From: Lithobates sylvaticus
Taxonomy: Eukaryota; Chordata; Amphibia; Anura; Ranidae
Direction of reading: 5' to 3'
Length of the DNA: 64,000 bases
Assembly: GCA_028564925.1 (NCBI GenBank)
Contig: CM053029.1
Span: forward strand, 582,245,239 to 582,309,238
Shown here: positions 56,290 through 64,000 of the stretch, piece after piece
Layout: each line of letters opens with the position of its first letter
Position numbering within the stretch: position 1 is the first letter of the stretch
Notes under the pieces: generated by a model
Databases searched by the model: none
The model's input: only the letters and a program-made list of their open reading frames with translations
Told to the model about the DNA's origin: nothing
Program-made: the position numbers and the translations under genes

Positions 56290-56480
56290 ATCATTAAATG
56301 GTGTCCAAAATCTTTATTGTAAAATTATCAAATCACAAGGGACATAGTGAACATTTTGGAGCCACGCAGGATTCCTTTGTCAGGCATGACAAAGGGGTTC
56401 TCTGTGGCTCCAAAACATTGCACTGTGTCCCTTGTGATGTGATTATTTTACAATAAAGATTTTGAACACTATTTGATGAT
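56290..56480. repeat. Palindromic segment with two decayed hammerhead-like cores
   Basis: The arms cacaagggacatagtgaaca, ttttggagccacg and their complements flank a centre near 56388. Reading each arm outward gives CCTGACAAAGG, a stem and CCAAAATGTTCAC or CCAAAACATTGCAC. These look like CTGACGA and GAAACGTT cores changed by CpG decay. Confidence 0.45.
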
Positions 56481-56631
56481 CAGTGGTATGCTGGTGAATA
56501 TGTGCACTTGATCTATAGGAGGAATAGTGCCTCATATCAGTGGGAGGAAAAGTGCCTCAAGGGCCAGATAAAGGCAAGAAAAGGTCCGCATATGGCCCCC
56601 AGGTCGCAGTTTGGAGACCACTGCAATAGAA

Positions 56632-57549
56632 AATGTGTGTTGGTTCTTTGTACTTTAATTGGGCCTAGATGACCTTTACAATGTCTATGGGCACTGCAGA
56701 CTCAGGCGGAAACCCTTAACCCAACCTGGTGGGAATTCTTAAGATAGGAATTTGTTGTTGTTAACTTGTTCTCTCTCCACTTGGTAAAAAGAAAAGAGTG
56801 TTAACAAGAGTGTTGGCTATGAATATGAGGATATTAATGTACACGTGCATATCATGTAGGGGAAGCACCTGAAAGTCTTAATTTTTATACTTTTAAGCTT
56901 ATGTCTGATCACCCTGGCCAGCTTTACCTATACACTTCATCTAATGTTATCTCATTAATTCTTTCATTAATAAAAAATAAGTGACATTTTGCCAATAAGT
57001 CTAGAAAACGTATATGATCAGCAATTATTATCATGACCTCCATCTGCTACAAGTTCCAATAGGTTCCCCCAAATTCAAATATCTATATATATTTATACAC
57101 TATGTGCACAGAGAATTTATCTATATTCTCCAACAGAGCTAATGACTGCAAGTAATGTTATCTTTAATAAATCTTTACAAAGATTCACTGGATACATACA
57201 CATCCAGGATTATTGGTTTATTAATCATTATTATTATTTTTTAAATTCTTTATTTCTTTACAGGAGTACATTGGTACATTTATGAAGGCATAACAACTTA
57301 CTTGTTAAATATATTCAAATAAATTAAATTAAATAAATTAAATAATTCAAGCCTCAACACCATTTCTAAGCCCAGATCTGCATTCCTGTTTCTTTTTTCT
57401 TTCCTTTTTATACATACAAAACAAAGAGAGTTCCCCTTTACTTCCTAGTCCCCTGTGGCCCCCAAGCCCTAAGGGTCTACAAAAGCCACAAAAAAAAAAT
57501 AAATGTGTAAACACACATTTTATTTTTTTTTTAAATAAGGTTTATTAAT
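56632..57549. other. AT-rich non-coding stretch
   Basis: No gene was recognised. A T-rich stretch with taaattaaataaattaaata lies near 57315-57350. Confidence 0.5.
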
Positions 57550-58371
57550 TACTATTATTATTATTATTATTATACAGGATTTATATAGCGCCAACAGTGT
57601 GCACAGCGCCTAACAAAATAAAGGCAGACATTACAGTTGCATTACATTTTGGTATAAGAGGAATCAGATGGTCCTGCTCATTAGAGCTTACAATCTAAAA
57701 GGGAGGGTCAATTGATATAAAAGGTAATAGCTGTGGGGGATGAGCTGATGGAGAAGGTAATTGTATTTATTAGTTAGAAGTAGGATAGCCTTCTTTAACA
57801 AGAAGGGTTTTCAGGGACCGTCTAAAGTTCGATAGGTTAGGGGACAGTCAGACAGATGGGGGTAGGGAGTTCCAAAGGATAGGAGAAGCTCTGGAGAAAT
57901 CCTGGAGGCGAGCATGGGAGGAGGTGACAAGGTAGCTAGATAGAAGAGGAGGTCTTGGGAGGAATGAAGAGAATGATTAGGTTGGTATTTTGAGACTAGG
58001 TTAGTGATGTAGCTGGGGGCAGAGTTATGGATGGTTTTGTAAATTATTGTTAGTTCTTTGGATTTTATTTGTTGGGTGAATGGAAGCCAGTGGAGGGATT
58101 GGCAGAGAGGGGTGGAGGAGACTGAATGGTTGGTAAGGTGGATGAGCCTGACAGTGGCATTCATGATGGACTGAAGAGGAGATAGTCTATGTAAAGGTAA
58201 TCCAATGAGGAGGGAGTTGCAGTAGTCGAGGCGAGAGATTACCATGGAGTGAATTAGAATCTTGGTGGTGTCATTAGTTAAAAAGGGGCGTATTCTAGAA
58301 ATGTTGCAAAGGCGGCATAATTTGGACAGGGATTGGATGTGGGCCTGAAAGGATAGTTTATTAATTGAGAC
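57550..58371 (-). repeat. L2/CR1-type LINE 3' portion with partial ORF2
   Basis: On the minus strand the element ends in tcctgtataataataataat (57550-57582). The frame at 57811-58245 gives 144 residues containing ISRLDYCNSLLIGLPLHRL, LQSIMNATVRLIHLTNHS, PLCQSLHWLPFTQQI and IYKTIHNSAPSYITNLV. This is the C-terminal ORF2 region of L2-type LINEs, and here it is relatively well kept. Upstream sequence (58246-58371) continues the same ORF2 in other frames. Translation does not extend into the reverse transcriptase core, so the copy is 5' truncated or cut by the insertion at 58386. Confidence 0.8.
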
Positions 58372-58712
58372 ATGGCTAGAGATTGAAAAAGGGGGAATTG
58401 GGACTTTAGATGAGGTGTGCTAAGGTGGGACCAATCAAATTCACAGAAGTCCAAACATATGTATGTTTATTGTGACCAATGATCGACATGGCAAGAAAAA
58501 CAGCATTACATACATTCATTCATGAAAATTAGTATATAAGTATATTACAGTATAGTGGTAGGCAGCGTATATAACAACATGGTTTGAATAAATAAAAATA
58601 TATAAATAAATATACATCCTAATTCACCATATACTCAGGTAAACCATTACACAATAGAGAGACAGATAAAACCATCTAAAATCGATCGATGTATGTAGAA
58701 TGCATGAAAGAA

Positions 58713-58755
58713 GGCCCAACGCGTTTCATGGACTTCTGTCCACTCTTCAGGAGCC
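58713..58755 (-). ncRNA. Hammerhead ribozyme motif in the inverted copy
   Basis: Reverse complement of the motif at 59276-59318, with the same core and stems. Confidence 0.7.
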
Positions 58756-58933
58756 AAATGCATCCATATTCTGGAAAAAGAATATGTGAGTAACTATGTG
58801 TTCTAATTGGTGCACCCTTGAGGGTAAAAGGTGGGAGGATGGGAAAAACATGTAGTAAATGAACTTGCCAAAGTTGTACTCACATGTAGCCACACATGGA
58901 AACGTACATGACCATATACCGGGGGTCGATCAA

Positions 58934-59728
58934 TTGCTGTTAAGTTCAGCTTTTGACTATTACATTGACCTATATTGTCATAGATACATACCCTCTTTAC
59001 CTTATATACCTTAGAAGCCGCAGTCATGTGTGGGGGATGGTGCCCGAGTCCCGGACCGATGGTTGTTTCCCCTCCTCAACTCCCGGGCCAGGCTCAATTG
59101 ATCGACCCCCGGTATATGGTCATGTACGTTTCCATGTGTGGCTACATGTGAGTACAACTTTGGCAAGTTCATTTACTACATGTTTTTCCCATCCTCCCAC
59201 CTTTTACCCTCAAGGGTGCACCAATTAGAACACATAGTTACTCACATATTCTTTTTCCAGAATATGGATGCATTTGGCTCCTGAAGAGTGGACAGAAGTC
59301 CATGAAACGCGTTGGGCCTTCTTTCATGCATTCTACATACATCGATCGATTTTAGATGGTTTTATCTGTCTCTCTATTGTGTAATGGTTTACCTGAGTAT
59401 ATGGTGAATTAGGATGTATATTTATTTATATATTTTTATTTATTCAAACCATGTTGTTATATACGCTGCCTACCACTATACTGTAATATACTTATATACT
59501 AATTTTCATGAATGAATGTATGTAATGCTGTTTTTCTTGCCATGTCGATCATTGGTCACAATAAACATACATATGTTTGGACTTCTGTGAATTTGATTGG
59601 TCCCACCTTAGCACACCTCATCTAAAGTCCCAATTCCCCCTTTTTAAATACATTCCCAGGGATGGGGGCGTGAACCTTCCCTCACGTCCCATTTAAAGTC
59701 CCAAGCTTGTCTCTCCCCCTCTATATCT
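58934..59728 (+). repeat. Direct repeat unit, first copy
   Basis: A 795-bp block from ttgctgttaagttcagct to ctctatatct. It recurs at 60381-61175. The 91-codon frame within it (58953-59228) translates identically in both copies and has no recognised motif. Confidence 0.95.
59276..59318 (+). ncRNA. Hammerhead ribozyme motif
   Basis: GGCTC, CTGAAGA (core CUGANGA), G, stem II TGGAC/GTCCA closed by loop AGAA, T, GAAA, CGC, GTT, GGGCC. The outer GGCTC and GGGCC pair over five positions (one G-U) as stem I. Stem III is the minimal palindrome ACGCGT, as in hammerheads that work as dimers. The predicted cleavage lies after GUU at 59313. All core bases match the known consensus; activity is inferred. 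Confidence 0.75.
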
Positions 59729-60380
59729 AACAGATTAGGGATGGAGGTTGTGTTTATGGTGGGGACCCATCATTTTCTTATGGCTACCCTTCATTGGGTT
59801 TAACCATAATTCTACATGTCAGACACAGCACATACTCTATATTTATAGTTTCATTTTTGTCATTGAAAGTTCAATTTTATTTTTTATCATTTTTTCACTG
59901 CAGCCCATGTGTACCCGTCTGATTGTGTCTGGAGGGCCGTCAGGTGCCTGATAACCCGGGAGTTGCGATGCGCGCTGTGGGCCCTCCCCTTTCCCCTCCC
60001 TCCCGCATCCACTGGCTGCGTGGGATCGGGTGCTCGCTCCCACCGTGCATCGGCGCCACGCCCCCGGCGTTGTGCGTATGACGCCCGTTGGGCGGTCAGT
60101 TACGCACGCGCCGGTTATATCAACTTGGCTCACGTGTGGAGAGTTGTTCCGGCGTTGCCGGGATGCTTACTCCCGCCGTGTAGTACCAGCGTGACGCTGG
60201 GGGGGAACCGCTTGGAGCGCTGGGTCCGTACTCCATTCCCCACTTTTGCTGTTCCATGTTTGAGTCAGCGTTTAATATACCTGGATTCCTGCCCTCGTCA
60301 TCTGGCATTTTAACTCCTTGTATACATATCAAGGTAACCCCACAACATTTACTTTACCAATAGGACTATGGGCTTCTCCC
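59729..60380 (+). other. Unique GC-rich central part of the composite insertion
   Basis: The 652-bp segment includes a GC-rich stretch (59930-60260) with many CpG. The 134-codon frame 59909-60313 has no recognised domain and no support from codon pattern. It could be the internal region of a non-autonomous element. Confidence 0.5.
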
Positions 60381-61175
60381 TTGCTGTTAAGTTCAGCTTT
60401 TGACTATTACATTGACCTATATTGTCATAGATACATACCCTCTTTACCTTATATACCTTAGAAGCCGCAGTCATGTGTGGGGGATGGTGCCCGAGTCCCG
60501 GACCGATGGTTGTTTCCCCTCCTCAACTCCCGGGCCAGGCTCAATTGATCGACCCCCGGTATATGGTCATGTACGTTTCCATGTGTGGCTACATGTGAGT
60601 ACAACTTTGGCAAGTTCATTTACTACATGTTTTTCCCATCCTCCCACCTTTTACCCTCAAGGGTGCACCAATTAGAACACATAGTTACTCACATATTCTT
60701 TTTCCAGAATATGGATGCATTTGGCTCCTGAAGAGTGGACAGAAGTCCATGAAACGCGTTGGGCCTTCTTTCATGCATTCTACATACATCGATCGATTTT
60801 AGATGGTTTTATCTGTCTCTCTATTGTGTAATGGTTTACCTGAGTATATGGTGAATTAGGATGTATATTTATTTATATATTTTTATTTATTCAAACCATG
60901 TTGTTATATACGCTGCCTACCACTATACTGTAATATACTTATATACTAATTTTCATGAATGAATGTATGTAATGCTGTTTTTCTTGCCATGTCGATCATT
61001 GGTCACAATAAACATACATATGTTTGGACTTCTGTGAATTTGATTGGTCCCACCTTAGCACACCTCATCTAAAGTCCCAATTCCCCCTTTTTAAATACAT
61101 TCCCAGGGATGGGGGCGTGAACCTTCCCTCACGTCCCATTTAAAGTCCCAAGCTTGTCTCTCCCCCTCTATATCT
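60381..61175 (+). repeat. Direct repeat unit, second copy
   Basis: Matches 58934-59728 at an offset of 1447 bp. Confidence 0.95.
60723..60765 (+). ncRNA. Hammerhead ribozyme motif, second direct copy
   Basis: Identical in sequence to the motif at 59276-59318. The 1447-bp spacing between the two cleavage sites would define one RNA monomer. Confidence 0.75.
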
Positions 61176-61211
61176 TATGGCTAGAGATTGGGCACAAAAT
61201 TCCATCTAGAA

Positions 61212-61691
61212 TAACCTTTTTCAACTAGGGTTCCTCCAGAACTTGCTAGGGGTTCCTTGAGCAAGGAGCAATTTATTCCTCTCAGATAAATAATGACTGA
61301 GACTATTGATCTTTTAAGCAGAAGTAAACCCATCCTTAAAACAGTTTAATTTGCGGCACGTGCCAGAAATGTAACACTCCCATTGGTTGTGCTCTCAACC
61401 AAACTGTCAAACCATCCAATGGCTGGTGTCATAACTGATCACATGTGCAGCATCATGTCAGTTGTAGATTAAACAGAGGCAAAGATGTTCCTTGGCTGAA
61501 AATGATAGGGGGGTTTCCTTCTGTAAGAGGGGGATTCTTCCCTCTGACCATAAATGTAAGGAGCATTCTTCCTATTGACCATCACACTAATGTACAGTAA
61601 GCTGTAGATATAGTATTTATTAGCAAGGGTTCACTGAGATAGGAAAGGTATTTTAAGGGTTCCTCTGTGTTAAAAAGGTTGAGATAGGCTG
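61212..61691. mobile_element. hAT-like non-autonomous element
   Basis: It is flanked by a perfect 8-bp duplication ATCTAGAA (61204-61211 and 61692-61699). The ends taacctttttcaacta and ggttgagataggctg are inverted relics. The interior follows the 52193-52473 copy with an extra internal block (about 61318-61500). Confidence 0.75.
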
Positions 61692-61699
61692 ATCTAGAA

Positions 61700-62125
61700 G
61701 GTGATTAGATTGGGCTTGCTATATGTTACACCGTTTTCTCCTGATCGCTTTGCTCTATTTTGTTTACATAAACATTTGGGGAAGGCAATTGGAAGGATAT
61801 TACAAACTGTGGATGCATGAGGTCATCTGCAACTGGAAAGGGGAGGCAAGTCTCAAAGCAAGGCTTTGAAGAGGTAGACTTTGGTCAATCAGAAGCCAAT
61901 GTGAATAAAAAAAATCAGAAAATCTCATCTGAAGAATCAGAAAAAGGGTTGAAAGAGGGCCCATATAGATTCACTACACAGGGTTCTCCAGCATATTTTC
62001 ACTTCTGCCTATGCCATATTGTTTTAATACACAAAATATATCTACTAGCTCCTTGAGGCCAGGTACTTATTTGAATGCTGCGTAAATTTACGGTGCTATA
62101 TAAGTACCTGTAATAAATAAATAAT
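61700..62125 (+). repeat. L2-like retroelement 3' end
   Basis: The terminus reads ctccttgaggccaggtactt, tgctgcgtaaatttacggtg, ctatataagtacctgt, then AAAT units (62110-62125). It resembles the reverse of 1985-2100. The upstream limit is not clear. Confidence 0.5.
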
Positions 62126-62237
62126 AGTAAAAGAAAGGAAAATAATTCCAACCTTGCCTAAGGCTTACGAAAGTTACATATCTCAACATTCCTTTTTTTT
62201 TTCTGTGGCATTTTACATGTACTGGTAAGTACAAGTG

Positions 62238-62668
62238 TAAAGCCCCATACACACGGTCGGATTTTCCGATGGATTCTGTCCTATCGGACAATGTTGTCGG
62301 AAATTCCGACCGTGTGTAGGCACCATTGGACATTTTCCATCGGATTGTCCGACGGACAAAGTTTTATCTCCTGCTCTAAAAATTTTCCGACAACAAAGTC
62401 CGATCACACCAATTCCGATCGTGTGTAGCGAATTCCGACGGACAAAGTGCCACGCATGCTCAGATCACATTACAAGACCAAAGCTATTGGCTACTAGTCT
62501 CTACGTAGTCCCGTCGTAGGCAACAAACGTCACCACGTTCAGAATGATCGGATTTTCCGACAACTTTGTCCGACCGTGTGTATGCAACACCAGTGTCGGA
62601 CTAAATCCGTCGGAAAAAATCCGATGGATTTTGTGGTCGGATTTTCCGACCGTGTGTACAGGGCATAA
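62238..62668. mobile_element. TWA-target palindromic MITE, copy h
   Basis: TAA at 62238-62240 and 62666-62668 enclose agccccatacacacggtcgg and ccgaccgtgtgtacagggca. The interior is closely related to copy a at 39456-39874. Confidence 0.75.
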
Positions 62669-63089
62669 GTATCATTGGATGCATACACACCCAGAATTCT
62701 TCATTTATTAACAACACGCCGTCAGGCCTATAGCAGAATTATGGCCAGGCGGAGGATCAGTTATCCTGATGGGGCACCATATGACGTCCAGCAGGATAAG
62801 CCGCTCACGTGCACCCACGAGGGTGCGCAGCACGACAATTGGTAGTGCGGTGTGTCGCTCTTGCACGCTGCATCTCTGATCTTCATAAAGAGCCTATGAC
62901 GTAGGCTCTTTACCATGTTATCAGCTGTGTCCAATCCCAGCTGATCACATCATAACCAGGAAGTGTCATTTATCGGCTTTTCCTCTATTTGCGCTGACAA
63001 GGCACGAGTAGAGGAGAGCTGATCAGTGGATCTCCTGACATAGGGGGTCTGCGCTTATAATCAGCGCTTTGATTATCAGTACAGACCCA
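62669..63089. other. Non-coding stretch
   Basis: Short inverted phrases (gagcctatgacgtaggctc, about 62890-62908) are seen, but no gene or element. Confidence 0.5.
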
Positions 63090-63094
63090 TTAAG

Positions 63095-63565
63095 GATGCC
63101 CACAGGTGACAACCCTTGCCCACCAGGGATGCCAACCCATGCCCACCAGGGATGGTAATCAGTGCCCAATTCAGGGATGCCAATCAGTGCCCACCAGGAA
63201 TAACAAATCAGTGCCCTTCGGTAATGCATGTCAGTGCCTCATGATCAGTGCTGTCTATCAGTGCCATCTATCAGTGCCCATCAGTGCTGCCCATTAGTAT
63301 CCATCATTGCCCATCAGTGCCACCCATCAGTGCCACCTATCAGTGTCCATAATCGCCACTTATCAGTGCCCATCAGTGCCGCCTATCAGTTCCCATCAGT
63401 GCCACCTATCAGTGCTGCCTATCAGTGCCCACCAGTGCTTGCATATTAGTGCAGTCTATCAGTGCTGCATATTAGTGCCTCAACATCAGTGCGCCATATT
63501 AGTGCCTCATCATCAGTGCTGCCTCATCTGTGCCCATCAGTGCATCCTCATCGTTGCCCATTAGT
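63095..63565. repeat. Degenerate CAGTGCC-type minisatellite
   Basis: Units of about 11-23 bp built from tatcagtgcc, catcagtgc and caccagggatgcc recur over 470 bp. Short open frames in all plus-strand phases reflect the repeat. Confidence 0.85.
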
Positions 63566-63880
63566 GAAGGAGAAAAATTACTTATTTACAAAATTGTATA
63601 AGAGAAACGAAGTAAAACTTTTTTTAGAAATGTTTTCAGTCTTTTTTATATTTGTTTAGTAAAAAATAAAAAAACCCAGCGGTGATTAAATACCACCAAA
63701 AGAAATCTCTATTTGTGGGAAAGAAAACATAAAAACTATAATTTGGGTACGGTGTTACATGACTGCACAATTGTCATTCAAGGTGTGACATCGCTGAAAG
63801 TGGACAATTGGCCTGAGCAGGGGGTGAAAGTGACTCATATTGAAGTGGTTAATAGAGATTTGGCTTGACAAAATAGACTT
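63566..63880. other. Non-coding stretch
   Basis: AT-rich, with no gene recognised. Confidence 0.5.
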
Positions 63881-63884
63881 TCCA

Positions 63885-64000
63885 TGAAAACCTAAGAACC
63901 CAACGGGGTTGCTACGGGGTTCCTTGAGCAATGAGCCATTTCTGCCTCCCAGATAAGGACCACTGAGACTGATGATCTTTTAGCTTTCTGTAAGATGGGG
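63885..64000. mobile_element. hAT-like element, cut by window end
   Basis: The text ggttgctacggggttccttg, agcaatgagccatttctgcc and gatgatcttttagctttctg follows the family at 52193-52473 and 61212-61691. The rest lies outside the window. Confidence 0.55.

Larger units (their letters stand above)
55381..56623. mobile_element. hAT-like element with minisatellite and nested elements
   Basis: The ends taagagtctccaaact and cagtttggagaccactg are inverted. The flanks CAATAGAC (55373-55380) and CAATAGAA (56624-56631) share seven of eight bases. The body carries the 31-bp ggtgtcagtgggaggaatag array (55480-55750, with a remnant at 56517-56560), a TWA-target MITE (55780-56205) and a palindromic insertion (about 56290-56480). 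Confidence 0.7.
58386..61176 (+). mobile_element. Composite hammerhead-bearing retroelement-like insertion, 2791 bp
   Basis: The flanks ATGGCTAGAGATTG are identical at 58372-58385 and 61177-61190. The order is A'-B-A-C-B-A. A' (58386-58936) is the inverted complement of 59095-59645. The B-A unit 58934-59728 recurs at 60381-61175 (795 bp, offset exactly 1447, no difference noticed on reading). C (59729-60380) is GC-rich and unique. Each A carries a hammerhead motif. A truncated inverted copy followed by direct copies, with a 14-bp duplication, is an arrangement known for Penelope-like retroelements. No reverse transcriptase or GIY-YIG domain is encoded, so a non-autonomous form is inferred. 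Confidence 0.75.

Noticed and set aside
58386-58936. Twin-priming inversion of an ordinary LINE
   Set aside because: Twin priming inverts a different upstream part of the element, but here the inverted arm duplicates sequence that is also present in direct orientation.
59909-60313. 134-codon frame in the GC-rich centre of the composite insertion
   Set aside because: GC-rich sequence favours open frames; no motif of reverse transcriptase, GIY-YIG or other enzymes was found.
63095-63565. CRISPR-like or coding repeat
   Set aside because: Short degenerate CAGTGCC units of irregular length form a simple minisatellite.

Overview
This window looks like intergenic DNA from a large, repeat-rich amphibian genome, probably a frog of the ranoid type. 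That is an inference from the repeat families: L2-like LINEs, many Tc1-like transposons, hAT-, TTAA- and TWA-target non-autonomous elements, and hammerhead-bearing retroelements. No prokaryotic gene organisation and no convincing host exon, tRNA or rRNA gene was seen. Almost everything that can be identified is a mobile element, a fragment of one, or a tandem repeat.

Two long reading frames are real. The first is an unbroken 996-codon L2-type LINE ORF2 (10802-13792) with apurinic-type endonuclease and reverse transcriptase motifs. It is preceded by a GC-rich leader with tandem repeat units (about 9400-10801) and followed by a short 3' end with an ATTC tail. The second is an unbroken 340-residue Tc1-like transposase (complement 32167-33189) inside a complete element (31948-33571). 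That element has near-identical terminal repeats of about 215 bp and a TA target duplication, and it sits inside an older broken Tc1-like copy.

Layout. 1-9 kb: hAT-like elements with 8-bp duplications, LINE fragments, a TTAA-target MITE and microsatellites. 9-14 kb: the L2 LINE. 14-24 kb: two TACTCGAG-ended MITEs, LINE 3' fragments cut by hAT and TTAA elements, and a rearranged Tc1 piece. 24-34 kb: a complete but decayed Tc1 element, a tandem array of hammerhead-like monomers, a hAT-like element filled with a 31-bp minisatellite, and the nested Tc1 pair. 34-44 kb: a hAT element nested in a palindromic MITE, 31-bp and 43-bp minisatellites, and several TWA-target MITEs. 44-52 kb: another Tc1 copy, more TWA MITEs (one carrying an L1/Tx1-like ORF2 piece), and two more TACTCGAG MITEs. 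52-64 kb: two composite retroelement-like insertions with 14-bp target duplications and inverted arms, LINE fragments, hAT elements and a CAGTGCC-type minisatellite.

The most interesting signal is a set of hammerhead ribozyme-like motifs (CTGANGA, hairpin, GAAACGCGT core). Three match the core well and lie in the 58386-61176 insertion. Decayed relatives are scattered through the window in unrelated repeat families. The combination of hammerhead motif, tandem copies, a truncated inverted copy and a target duplication of about 14 bp resembles non-autonomous Penelope-like elements. No reverse transcriptase of that class is present here.
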